NCBI GenBank assembly: GCA_050743385.1 | Contig: JBOGFJ010000057.1 | Coordinates: 1-26,393 of the forward strand | Reading direction: 5' to 3' | Length of the DNA stretch: 26,393 nucleotides | Source: JACDBD01 sp050743385 | Lineage (GTDB): Bacteria; Actinomycetota; Acidimicrobiia; IMCC26256; JACDBD01 | In this document: positions 14,075-21,616 of the stretch, in pieces | How positions within the stretch are numbered: the first letter of the stretch is position 1 | How the letters are laid out: each line of letters begins with the position of its first letter | Made by a program: the position numbers and the translations under genes | Notes under the pieces: generated by a model | The model's input: only the letters and a program-made list of their open reading frames with translations | Database searches by the model: none | What the model was told of the DNA's origin: nothing

Positions 14075-15057
14075 ACGAGGAGCGCGGCGCGCGAGAAGGC
14101 CTCGCCGGCCTGCCAGACACGGTCGGTGAGCGCGAGCAGCTGCACGTCGCCGCGCACCGACAGCTCTTCGCGGCCGTCGTCGGTGGCTTGCCCGGCGATG
14201 ATCGTCCGATGGGCGATACCCTCCTCCGCCGCCCACTCGAGCACGCCGCCGACGACCTTGCCCTCGAAGCTCGAGCGGTCGAGCTTGCCCTCGCCGGTGA
14301 CGACGAGGTCGGCATCCTCGAGGGCGTCCTCGAGCCCGGCCGCCTGGGCGACGACGTCGAAGCCGGGCTCGAGCGTGGCGCCGAGCGCGGCGAGCCCACC
14401 GGCCAACCCGCCGGCGGCGCCGGCACCCTCGAGCTCGGTGACGTCGACTCCGGCGCGACGCTCGTACTCCTCCGCGAGTCGTCGGAGCCGGCGCGTCAGC
14501 AGCGACACCTGGGCGGCAGTCGCACCCTTCTGCGGCCCGTAGACCTCGGCGGCGTCGAGGAACGGCGTGCCGACGTCGCAGGCGACCGTGACGTCCAGGC
14601 CCCCGAGCGACCACCCCAGCGCCTGCACCGCCGCTAGCCCGCCGTCGGTCGTCGCGCTCCCGCCCACGCCCACCAGGATCCGGCGGGCGCCCGCGCGCGC
14701 CGCGGCCGCGATGAGCTCGCCCGTGCCGCGCGTCCCGGCTCGCAGCGGGTCGTTCCGCCCGGCGACGAGCTCGAGACCGCTGGCGCGCGCCATCTCGACG
14801 ACCGCGGTGCCGTCGGGCAGCACGCCCCATGCCGCCTCGACCTGCTCCCCCAGGGGGCCGGTCACCGGCGCCGTCCGGAGCCCACCACCACGGGCGGCGA
14901 GAAGGGCGTCGAGGGTGCCCTCACCCCCGTCGGCGAGCGGGAGCCTCCGCACCTCGTCGAAGCCCGCCCGGGCGAGTCCGGTCGCGATGGCGTCGGCTGC
15001 TTCCGGCGCAGTGAGGGTCCCACGGAACTTGTCCGGACACACGATCGCGATGCGCAC
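14026..15057 (-). CDS. Glycerate kinase, GlxK/GarK family
   Basis: 343-residue kinase that phosphorylates D-glycerate, usually to 2-phosphoglycerate. Family features are the N-terminus IAIVCPDKFRGTLTAPEAA, LPLADGGEGTLDALL, VGVGGSATTDGGLAAVQALG, ACDVGTPFLDA and DLVVTGEGKLDRSSFEGK. The start is GTG at 15057, divergent from treT with 19 bp between start codons. Next to gpgS and treT it may recycle glycerate released from glucosylglycerate; this is inferred. Its final residues (LSAS) and stop lie inside repeat copy B, and an alternative ending (ISDA, stop at 13882-13884) lies beyond the repeat. Insertion seems to have swapped the tail without harming the fold. Confidence 0.92.
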   Translation of the reverse strand: MRIAIVCPDKFRGTLTAPEAADAIATGLARAGFDEVRRLPLADGGEGTLDALLAARGGGLRTAPVTGPLGEQVEAAWGVLPDGTAVVEMARASGLELVAGRNDPLRAGTRGTGELIAAAARAGARRILVGVGGSATTDGGLAAVQALGWSLGGLDVTVACDVGTPFLDAAEVYGPQKGATAAQVSLLTRRLRRLAEEYERRAGVDVTELEGAGAAGGLAGGLAALGATLEPGFDVVAQAAGLEDALEDADLVVTGEGKLDRSSFEGKVVGGVLEWAAEEGIAHRTIIAGQATDDGREELSVRGDVQLLALTDRVWQAGEAFSRAALLVEEAALEAGRGALSAS

Positions 15058-15063
15058 GGTGGA

Positions 15064-15069
15064 TAGATT
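15064..15069 (+). promoter_or_regulatory. Candidate -10 box for leaderless treT mRNA
   Basis: TAGATT ends exactly 7 nt before the ATG at 15077, so transcription would start at the A of the start codon. No Shine-Dalgarno sequence is seen. This supports ATG 15077 over the in-frame GTG at 15059. The reverse strand reads CAATCT at a similar distance from the kinase GTG, a weak match. Confidence 0.5.
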
Positions 15070-15076
15070 GCACCGA

Positions 15077-16327
15077 ATGCTCGAACGCGTCCCGCTCCTC
15101 GAGAAGGACCTCGCCGCCTACACGGAGATCGTGGGCGCGGAGAACGTGGCGCGCGTCCGTGAGGCGGCGGCACCGTTGCAGGGCGCGCGGGTCCTACACA
15201 TCAACGCCACCGCTTACGGCGGCGGCGTCGCCGAGCTGCTCGCCACCCACGTGCCGCTCCTTCGCAGCGCCGGACTCGAAGCCGAGTGGCAGGTGATCCG
15301 AGGGAGCGACGACTTCTTCAAGATCACCAAGCAGGTCCACAACGCGCTCCAGGGCGCCAAGATCGAGTGGACGCGTTCGATGGAGGCGGGCTACCTGGAG
15401 TGGGTACTCGACAACTCACTTCGCCTCGAAGGCGAGTACGACTTCGTCGTCGTGCACGACCCCCAGACGGCGGCGCTGCTGAGCTTCCTGCGCGAGTCGC
15501 CGATGAACCGGCCGGACACGAAGTGGATCTGGCGCTGCCACATCGACCTCACCGAGGCCGACCGGCAGGTGTGGGAGTTCTACCGGCCCTTCGTCGAGCT
15601 CCACGACGCGGCTGTCTTCACGATGCCCGAGTTCGTCCCCGACTCGCTCTCGATGGATTCGGTACTCGACCTGCCGCCCTGCATCGACCCGCTCTCGGTG
15701 AAGAATCTCGACCTCCCTCAGCCGTTCGGCGAGGAGCTTCTCAAGCAGTACGGCGTCGAAGTGAACCGCCCTGTCGTTTGCCAGGTCAGCCGCTACGACC
15801 CGTGGAAGGACCCAGTCGGTGTGATCGAGGCGTTCCGGGTGGTGCGCGAGAGGGTCACGGACGCCCAGCTCGTGCTGGCCGGATCGATGGCCACCGACGA
15901 CCCCGAGGGCTTCCACGTGTGGGAGCAGGTCCAGGACGCGCGCGGCGGCGACCCCGACATCCACCTGCTGTCGAACATTCAGCAGGTCGGCAACGTGCAG
16001 ATCAACGCGTTCCAGCGGTTGGCCGACGTCGTCGTCCAGAAGTCGATCCGGGAGGGCTTCGGCCTTACGGTGAGCGAGGGACTCTGGAAGGGTCGCCCCG
16101 TCGTCGGCGGCCGGGCGGGAGGCATCGTGCTCCAGATCCGCGACGGCTACGACGGCTACCTCGTCGACTCGGTCGAGGAGTGCGCCGCCCGGGTCGTCGA
16201 CCTGCTCGCCGATCCCGTAGGCGCCGACGCCATGGGATCGCAGGGTCGTGAGCACGTGCGCACGAACTTCCTCGCGACCAGAGAGCTCGAAGACTGGCTC
16301 CGTCTCCTCACGGAACTGCGCGGATGA
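15077..16327 (+). CDS. treT: Trehalose glycosyltransferring synthase (GT4)
   Basis: 416-residue GT-B enzyme of the TreT type, which makes trehalose reversibly from NDP-glucose and glucose. N-terminal features are the glycine-rich VLHINATAYGGGVAELLAT and the family segment VIRGSDDFFKITKQVHNALQG. The C-terminal half holds VCQVSRYDPWKDPVGVIEAF and the EX7E motif EGFGLTVSE (about residues 325-333), then GRPVVGGRAGGI for donor binding. ATG at 15077 is chosen because of the promoter spacing and because the family start resembles MLERVPLLEKDLAAY. The next gene, an OtsA-like synthase, begins 1 nt after its stop, so they form one operon with a second possible trehalose route. Confidence 0.9.
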   Translation: MLERVPLLEKDLAAYTEIVGAENVARVREAAAPLQGARVLHINATAYGGGVAELLATHVPLLRSAGLEAEWQVIRGSDDFFKITKQVHNALQGAKIEWTRSMEAGYLEWVLDNSLRLEGEYDFVVVHDPQTAALLSFLRESPMNRPDTKWIWRCHIDLTEADRQVWEFYRPFVELHDAAVFTMPEFVPDSLSMDSVLDLPPCIDPLSVKNLDLPQPFGEELLKQYGVEVNRPVVCQVSRYDPWKDPVGVIEAFRVVRERVTDAQLVLAGSMATDDPEGFHVWEQVQDARGGDPDIHLLSNIQQVGNVQINAFQRLADVVVQKSIREGFGLTVSEGLWKGRPVVGGRAGGIVLQIRDGYDGYLVDSVEECAARVVDLLADPVGADAMGSQGREHVRTNFLATRELEDWLRLLTELRG

Positions 16328-16328
16328 C

Positions 16329-17711
16329 GTGATCGTCGTCAGCAACCGCGGCCCGGCGAGCTTCCGACGTCGGGACGACGGAACGTTCGCGTCGCGGCGA
16401 GGCGCCGGGGGCGTGGTGAGCGCCCTCGCACCTCTCCTCGGCAGAGCGACGCTCGCGGGGGACGCGACCTGGGTGGCCGCGGCGCTCACCGACGACGATC
16501 GCGCCGCGGTGCGCGCCGGCGTCGCGACCGTCGAGGGTGTCGCCCTGCACCTGCTCGACATCGACCCCGCCCTCCAGCGCCTGCACTACGACCTCGTGTC
16601 GAACTCGGTGCTGTGGTTCCTCCACCACGAGCTCTTCGACCTCCCCCGCCGGCCGCGCTTCGACCGGCGGTTCGTCGAGGCATGGGACGCCTACACGGCC
16701 GTCAACCAGTGCTTCGCCGATGACATCGTCGAGCGCGCTCCCGAAGGCGACGTCGTGTTGGTGCAAGACATCCACCTGACGCTCGTACCCGACCTCGTGC
16801 GCCGCGCTCGCGGCGATCTCGCGGTCACTCACTTCACGCACACGCCGTTCTGCGGTCCGAACTCGATTCGGGTGCTCCCCGACCGGGTCGCGGCCACGAT
16901 GTGTGGATCGATGGCGGCGGTCTCGTGCGGATTCCACACCGAGCGGTGGGCGCGGGCGTACGAGGCGTGCACTCGACAAGTGCTCGGGTCGGAGCGGGAG
17001 TTCGCGCCGGCGTTCGTGGCGTCGCTCGGGCCCGATGCCGACGAGCTGTCCGCGACCGCGGCCTCGCCGGACGCGCAGGCTGCGGCCCAGGCCCTCGAAG
17101 ACCAGGTTGGCGATCGTCTTCTCGTCGTTCGGACCGACCGGGTGGAGCCCTCGAAGAACATCGTCCGGGGCTTCCTTGCCTTCGACCTGTTGCTGTCGGA
17201 GCATCCCGAGCTGCGGGAGCGGGTGGTGTTCGTGGCGCTCGTGTACGCGTCGCGGGAGGGCCTGCCCGAGTACCTCGCCTACCGCCAAGAGGTGGAGCAG
17301 GCCGCGGCGCGCGTCAACGAGCGCTGGGCGACCGGCGACTGGCAGCCGATCGTGCTCGATACCCGCGACGACTTCGCCCGCAGCATCGCCGGGCTCCTGC
17401 GTTACGACGTGCTGCTCGTGAACCCGGTGAAGGACGGGCTCAATCTCGTAGCGAAGGAAGGGCCACTCGTGAACCGCCGTGACGGTGTGGTGTGCCTCTC
17501 ACCGGAGGCAGGTGCCTTCGACGAGCTCGGCGACGCGGTGCTGCCCGTTCACCCCTACGACCTCGTCCACACCGCCGACGCGCTCCACGCCGCGCTCACA
17601 ATGCCGGCCGACGAGCGGCGCGAGCGAGCGGAACGTCTTCGTGCACTCGCGGGCGCCCGCACCCCGACCGACTGGCTCGACGATCAGGTGCGCGCGGCGC
17701 GGGGCGGGTAA
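16329..17711 (+). CDS. otsA: OtsA-like GT20 glycosyltransferase
   Basis: 460-residue GT-B enzyme of the trehalose-6-phosphate synthase family, which joins glucose from an NDP-glucose to glucose-6-phosphate. Family features are VVSNRGPASF with GGVVSALAPLL at the N-terminus, VLVQDIHLTLVP, RTDRVEPSKNIVRGFLAF (the Arg and Lys of the donor-phosphate site) and PVKDGLNLVAKE. The substrate-loop motif, HIPFP in E. coli OtsA, is HTPFCGP here (about residues 170-176), as in divergent GT20 subfamilies. The acceptor may therefore differ. An otsB-type phosphatase gene converges on it. The start is GTG at 16329, 1 nt after the treT stop, so translation is probably coupled. Confidence 0.83.
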   Translation: MIVVSNRGPASFRRRDDGTFASRRGAGGVVSALAPLLGRATLAGDATWVAAALTDDDRAAVRAGVATVEGVALHLLDIDPALQRLHYDLVSNSVLWFLHHELFDLPRRPRFDRRFVEAWDAYTAVNQCFADDIVERAPEGDVVLVQDIHLTLVPDLVRRARGDLAVTHFTHTPFCGPNSIRVLPDRVAATMCGSMAAVSCGFHTERWARAYEACTRQVLGSEREFAPAFVASLGPDADELSATAASPDAQAAAQALEDQVGDRLLVVRTDRVEPSKNIVRGFLAFDLLLSEHPELRERVVFVALVYASREGLPEYLAYRQEVEQAAARVNERWATGDWQPIVLDTRDDFARSIAGLLRYDVLLVNPVKDGLNLVAKEGPLVNRRDGVVCLSPEAGAFDELGDAVLPVHPYDLVHTADALHAALTMPADERRERAERLRALAGARTPTDWLDDQVRAARGG

Positions 17712-17720
17712 CGCACGTTC

Positions 17721-17762
17721 TGGCGTCACTTCTCCTGCCCTGAGCGGGGAAAAACGACGCCA
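17721..17762. terminator. Bidirectional hairpin terminator between otsA and otsB
   Basis: TGGCGTC (17721-17727) pairs with GACGCCA (17756-17762); inside, TTCTCC (17730-17735) pairs with GGGGAA (17746-17751) using one wobble pair. Short A-rich stretches beside the 3' arm give U-runs when read from the minus strand. The position between two convergent stops fits a shared terminator. Confidence 0.6.
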
Positions 17763-17772
17763 AAACGGCCCC

Positions 17773-18546
17773 TCACCCGATCGCAGCGCTCAGCTCGTCG
17801 AGCAGGGCGGCCAGCCCCGCGGGGCCGTCGACGGTCACGTCGGCGCGCTCGAGGAGCTCGGGCGGGGCCTCGGGTGAGTGGACGCCGATGCGGACCGCAT
17901 GGCGCAGCCGACCATCGGCGACGGCACGATCGAGCGCGTCGAACGCGGGGAGATCGCCGCGGTCGTCGCCGGCGAAGCAGGCCGCGTCGTAGCCGCGTTC
18001 GAGCAGCGCATCCACCGCCGTCCCCTTGTCGACTGCGACCGGCGGGCGCAGCTCCCGCGCCATGCGTGTCGGGTACGTCTCGAGACCGTACCGGCGCGCC
18101 AGTTCCTCCACGACCGTCGTCCCTTCCGCCTCGCGCTCCGGTTGCACACGCCAGTGCACGGTCACCGCGATCGATCCCTTCCGCTCCACCAGCAGCCCCG
18201 GGAGCAACCGTTCGGCCTCGTCGGCCACGGCCGCGACCGCGTCGACGTAGGGCTCGACTCTCTGGTCGGGAACCGTCCTGCCGTCGACCATCCGCTCGAG
18301 CCCGTACTGGCCGACCAGCTCCAGGCCGTCGATGCCGAGCTTGGCCGCGAGCACGCCGACCGGACGGCCGCTCACCACCGCCACCAGTGCGACCCGATCG
18401 ACGAGTGCGGCCAGGGAGGCACGGGCCGCGGGAAGGGCGACTGCGTCCGTGGGGTCGTCGACGATCGGGGCGAGCGAACCGTCGAAGTCGACGAGGACGG
18501 CGGCCCGATCGGGCGCCGCGGCGAGCGGACCGAGCGCCGTGATCAG
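17773..18546 (-). CDS. otsB: Trehalose-6-phosphate phosphatase
   Basis: HAD-superfamily phosphatase of about 257 residues that removes phosphate from trehalose-6-phosphate. HAD motif I is VDFDGSLAPI (nucleophile Asp20, acid Asp22), motif II is VVSGRP, motif III has Lys in VAVDKGTAVDAL, and motif IV is GDDRGDLPAF. The OtsB cap-domain pattern ERKGSIAVTVHWR is present. The start is unclear: no ATG, GTG or TTG lies suitably near motif I. A CTG at 18546 overlaps the TGA of the preceding LytR_C gene in the same way as the other couplings in the window and is used here. Its convergence with the OtsA-like gene supports a shared pathway. Confidence 0.88.
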   Translation of the reverse strand: MITALGPLAAAPDRAAVLVDFDGSLAPIVDDPTDAVALPAARASLAALVDRVALVAVVSGRPVGVLAAKLGIDGLELVGQYGLERMVDGRTVPDQRVEPYVDAVAAVADEAERLLPGLLVERKGSIAVTVHWRVQPEREAEGTTVVEELARRYGLETYPTRMARELRPPVAVDKGTAVDALLERGYDAACFAGDDRGDLPAFDALDRAVADGRLRHAVRIGVHSPEAPPELLERADVTVDGPAGLAALLDELSAAIG

Positions 18547-19076
18547 ACCTGGCCGAGGAAGACCACGCAGTCGGCGTCCTGGAGGCCCAGATCCGCCTCC
18601 CGGTCGGTCGGGAACGCTTCGGGCGTGGCCTGGCTGCCGGTTGCGCTGGACACCGCGAGCGCGAGCGCGTTCGCGTCGCCCTCGAACCCTTCCCTGCACG
18701 CCACCCCGATACCCATGCGCGTGACCGGGTCGTCGGCCGCGGGCAAGGTCGTGTAGCCCGCCGCCACGAGTTGGTTGGTCAGCGTGCCCGCGGCACCGGC
18801 CACCTCGCTGGCATTGAGCACGAGCGTGCTCACCTCCGCGGGCGGGCGGGTGTCGGCGGGGACGGTCGTCTCGGTGCCGTTGGCACCCGTGGTATCGACC
18901 GGAGTGTCGCCGCCGTTGCCGCCGTTGCCGGCGGGACCGGACGACCCGTCATCGACGACCTGCAGCAGGATGATGCCGAGGATGACGGCGGCGCCGATGA
19001 GGCCGGCGCCCCGCGCCGCCGAGCTCAGCATCGAGCGGTTCGCATTGCGGGCCACTCCCGGCATCGTCGTTGTCAT
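18543..19076 (-). CDS. LytR_C-domain membrane-anchored protein
   Basis: 177-residue protein with a short cytoplasmic N-terminus, one membrane helix (about residues 22-40, GLIGAAVILGIILLQVV), a Gly/Thr/Pro-rich linker and a C-terminal domain starting VSTLVLNASEVAGAAGTLTNQL. That last pattern is the LytR C-terminal domain, found at the ends of LCP cell-wall ligases and in stand-alone actinobacterial proteins. A cell-envelope role is likely, with no enzymatic activity expected. ATG at 19076 is chosen because TAGGTT lies 8 nt upstream and because the protein then starts close to the membrane helix. The DUF3263 gene upstream is a common neighbour. Confidence 0.8.
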   Translation of the reverse strand: MTTTMPGVARNANRSMLSSAARGAGLIGAAVILGIILLQVVDDGSSGPAGNGGNGGDTPVDTTGANGTETTVPADTRPPAEVSTLVLNASEVAGAAGTLTNQLVAAGYTTLPAADDPVTRMGIGVACREGFEGDANALALAVSSATGSQATPEAFPTDREADLGLQDADCVVFLGQV

Positions 19077-19084
19077 GAGGGACG

Positions 19085-19090
19085 AACCTA
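19085..19090 (-). promoter_or_regulatory. Candidate -10 box for leaderless LytR_C gene
   Basis: Minus-strand TAGGTT ends 8 nt before the ATG at 19076, in the short gap after the DUF3263 gene. It is one of several such boxes in the window. Confidence 0.42.
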
Positions 19091-19105
19091 GCGCCCCGGC
19101 GCGAG

Positions 19106-19351
19106 TCATTTCGCTCGGCGCCCTTCGATGCGCACGCGACGGCGGTGGTCGCGCATGCGGCGAGCCCGCTTCACCGTGAGCGGGTCGTACGCCATGGCCG
19201 CAGGGTCATCGAGGAGCGCGCTGAGCAACTGGTAGTAGCGCGTGCCCGAGATCGCCAGCTCCTGCCGGATCGCCGCCTCCTTCGAACCGGGAAGGCGCCA
19301 CCAACCGCGTTCGAAATCGAGGATGGCACGGTCGCGTACCGAGAGCTCCAT
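19106..19351 (-). CDS. DUF3263-family small helical protein
   Basis: 81-residue protein matching the actinobacterial DUF3263 pattern: RDRAILDFERGWWRLPGSKE, then RYYQLLSALLDDPAA and YDPLTVKRARRMRDHRRRR-like basic tail. The Trp pair and the helix-turn-helix-like region suggest a small DNA-binding protein, but the function is not established. ATG at 19351 is chosen because family members start within a few residues of the RDRAILDFE motif; an ATG at 19393 would add 14 residues that do not look like the family. It follows the tRNA-Thr gene on the same strand and precedes the LytR_C gene. Confidence 0.85.
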   Translation of the reverse strand: MELSVRDRAILDFERGWWRLPGSKEAAIRQELAISGTRYYQLLSALLDDPAAMAYDPLTVKRARRMRDHRRRVRIEGRRAK

Positions 19352-19422
19352 CGGGGTTCGATCCTGGTCGCGGGAAAGGGCAATAGCAAGCATTTGCGTT
19401 CACCACGGTAAACGAAGCGATG

Positions 19423-19496
19423 AGCCGGAGGTCGGATTCGAACCGACGACCTGAGCTTTACAAGAGCCCTGCTCTGACCACCTGAGCTACTCCGGC
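19423..19496 (-). tRNA. tRNA-Thr (anticodon TGT)
   Basis: A 74-nt cloverleaf on the minus strand: acceptor GCCGGAG/CTCCGGC, D-arm GCTC/GAGC, anticodon stem GGGCT/AGCTC with loop CTTGTAA (anticodon TGT, at 19462-19460), T-arm GTCGG/CCGAC with TTCGAAT, and discriminator T. The 3' CCA is not encoded. Confidence 0.95.
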
Positions 19497-19509
19497 GGAC
19501 GTGCAGAGG

Positions 19510-20229
19510 CTAGTGCCGTCGGCGTGCGATCTCGTAGCAGGCGAGGGCGGCCGCGGCGGCGACGTTCAACGACTCGATCGCGCCGTGCATGGAGATTCGC
19601 GCAACGACATCGCAGCGTGTCCGCGCGAGACGCGAGAGCCCGCCGCCCTCAGCGCCGAGTACCAGTGCGATCGGTTGGTCGGCAACGGTGAGATCGAACA
19701 GGTCGGTATCGCCGTCGGCGTCGAGCCCGACGGTCCAAACGTCAGCGCGGCGGGCGCGCTCGAGCGCGGACGGAATACCCGACACACTGACGATCGGGAG
19801 ATGCTCGAGCGCGCCGGCGGCGGCCTTCGCGACCGCAGGTGTCATTCGAGCTGCGCGATGGCGCGGCAGCACGAGTCCGGTCACGCCCGCGGCCTCGGCT
19901 GTGCGCATCACGGCGCCGAGGTTGCCCGGGTCGGTGACACCCTCGAGCGCGACGAGGAACGCGCCCGCGTCGGCGAGGAGTGCGTCGAGGTCGGCTTCGC
20001 GCACCGGATCGGCGGTCGCGATCACACCCTGCGGGGCTTCGGTGCGGGCACGCGCGTCGAGCTGGTCGCGGGGCACCCGTTGCACCGTCACGCCCGCGGC
20101 CCGCGCCTGCGACTCGATCTCGTCGAGTCCGTCACCCGAGAGCCAGACGGTTCGCGCCCGCCTGCGCCGGGCTCGGAGCAGCTCCAGCACCGCCCGTCGG
20201 CCCTCGACCTGGTCGGTGCCACGACTCAT
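19510..20229 (-). CDS. rlmB: 23S rRNA 2'-O-methyltransferase, RlmB/TrmH (SpoU) family
   Basis: 239-residue SPOUT-fold methyltransferase using S-adenosylmethionine. An N-terminal substrate-binding domain (VEGRRAVLELLRA) precedes the trefoil-knot domain with motif 1 DPGNLGAVMRTAEAAG, motif 2 ALVLGAEGGGLSR and motif 3 SMHGAIESLNVAAAAAL. RlmB methylates G2251 of 23S rRNA in E. coli; a TrmH-like tRNA target cannot be fully excluded, but the position after cysS is typical for RlmB in actinobacteria. ATG at 20229 lies 7 nt after the cysS stop, so it is the last gene of the carD-ispD-ispF-cysS-rlmB run. Confidence 0.9.
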   Translation of the reverse strand: MSRGTDQVEGRRAVLELLRARRRRARTVWLSGDGLDEIESQARAAGVTVQRVPRDQLDARARTEAPQGVIATADPVREADLDALLADAGAFLVALEGVTDPGNLGAVMRTAEAAGVTGLVLPRHRAARMTPAVAKAAAGALEHLPIVSVSGIPSALERARRADVWTVGLDADGDTDLFDLTVADQPIALVLGAEGGGLSRLARTRCDVVARISMHGAIESLNVAAAAALACYEIARRRH

Positions 20230-20236
20230 CGCCGGG

Positions 20237-21616
20237 TCACTGACCGCGGTGCCAGATCGTCCCCGTCGGGGTGTCTTCGAGGGTGACCCCCCGGCGGGCG
20301 AGCTCGTCGCGGATGCGGTCGGCCGTGGCGAACTCTCGCCGAGCCCGGGCGCCATCGCGCGCGGCGACGAGCTCGTGGATCTCGGCGTCACCCTCGGCGC
20401 CCGAGCCGTCGTCGAGCTCGAGACCGAGGGCGCCCGTGAGCACGCGGACGGTTGCCAGCAGCGTCGCCGCCTCCGTCGTGTTGCCTTTGTCGATGGCCGC
20501 GTTCGCCCACCGTACGGTGTCGAAGATCACCGCCACCGCCGCGGGAGTGGAGAAGTCGTCGTCCATGTGGGCGCGGAACGAGCCCAACGCGGCGGCGTCG
20601 AGCTCCGCGCCCTCGGTGTCGACACCGGCGGCGCGGGCCCGACGGGCGAGACTGTCGAGGCCGGCCACCGCGGTCTCGGCCGCCGAGAGCTCCGCCTCAC
20701 CGAGCTCCATCGGGCTCCGGTAATGGGTCTGGAGAACGGCCAGGCGGATGGCGCGGGGACCGTGGGCGTCGAGCGCGTCGGCGAGGGTGGTGAAGTTCCC
20801 GAGCGACTTGGCCATCTTCTCGCTGCCCACCATCACCATGCCGTTGTGGATCCAGTAGCGGGCGAACGGGTGCCCCGCGCCCTCGGCCTGGGCGCGCTCG
20901 TTCTCGTGGTGGGGGAAGACGAGGTCGTCGCCACCGCCGTGGAGGTCGAAGCCCTCGCCCAGGAGCCGAAGCGACATGGCCGAGCACTCGATGTGCCACC
21001 CCGGCCGTCCCGGTCCCCACGGCGAGTCCCACGCCGGCTCGCCCTCCTTGGCGGCCTTCCAGACCGCGAAGTCGACGGGACTGCGTTTGCGCTCGTCGAC
21101 CTCGACCCGGCTGCCGGCGCCGTCGAGGAGATCAGCGAGCTTGCGGTGCGACAGCTCGCCGTACCGGTCGTACGCCTCGACGTCGAAGTAGACACCCTGG
21201 CCCTCGATCACATACGCGCGGCCCTGGCTCACGAGGTCGCCGATGAGCTCGAGCATCGGCTCGATGTACTCGGTGGCGCGCGGCAGGTGGTCGGGCCGGA
21301 GCACGCCGAGCCGGTCCATGACCTCCCAGTACGCAGCCTCGTAGCGCTGCGCGACCTCCTGCTCGGTGCTGCCTTCCTCGGCGGCGCGGCCGATGATCTT
21401 GTCCTCGACGTCGGTGATGTTGCTCACGAAGCTGACGTCGGTGCCGCGCCACTCGAGATAGCGGCGGATCACGTCGAAGACGACGGCAGCGCGCCCGTGG
21501 CCGACGTGGGGGACCTCGTACACGGTGGGACCACACACGTAGATCGAGAGCTTCCCCGGCTCGCGGGGCACGACTTCGACCTTCTCACCCGCCAGCGTGT
21601 CGTGGACCCGGATCAC
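20237..21616 (-). CDS. cysS: Cysteinyl-tRNA synthetase
   Basis: 459-residue class I synthetase that charges tRNA-Cys. The HIGH motif is HVGH (37-40) and the KMSKS motif is EKMAKSLGN. Zinc ligands are Cys28 (YVCGPTVY), Cys in GWHIECSAM, and His and Glu in FPHHENE. The anticodon-binding helical C-terminal region is present (ADRIRDELARRGVTLEDTP), which separates it from the shorter mycothiol ligase MshC. The start is GTG at 21616, overlapping the ispF stop (GTGA). Confidence 0.96.
   Translation of the reverse strand: MIRVHDTLAGEKVEVVPREPGKLSIYVCGPTVYEVPHVGHGRAAVVFDVIRRYLEWRGTDVSFVSNITDVEDKIIGRAAEEGSTEQEVAQRYEAAYWEVMDRLGVLRPDHLPRATEYIEPMLELIGDLVSQGRAYVIEGQGVYFDVEAYDRYGELSHRKLADLLDGAGSRVEVDERKRSPVDFAVWKAAKEGEPAWDSPWGPGRPGWHIECSAMSLRLLGEGFDLHGGGDDLVFPHHENERAQAEGAGHPFARYWIHNGMVMVGSEKMAKSLGNFTTLADALDAHGPRAIRLAVLQTHYRSPMELGEAELSAAETAVAGLDSLARRARAAGVDTEGAELDAAALGSFRAHMDDDFSTPAAVAVIFDTVRWANAAIDKGNTTEAATLLATVRVLTGALGLELDDGSGAEGDAEIHELVAARDGARARREFATADRIRDELARRGVTLEDTPTGTIWHRGQ

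Noticed and set aside
12833..14830. 665-codon minus-strand open frame across the riboswitch, gpgS and the kinase
   Set aside because: It crosses an S-box aptamer and two well-supported genes in other frames; composition is typical of a high-GC shadow frame.
15059..15061. GTG at 15059 as the treT start
   Set aside because: It adds six residues that do not fit TreT, and the TAGATT box 7 nt before the ATG at 15077 supports the later start.
19423..19496. tRNA-Thr as an integration (att) site
   Set aside because: No integrase, no duplicated tRNA 3' end and no change in composition nearby.
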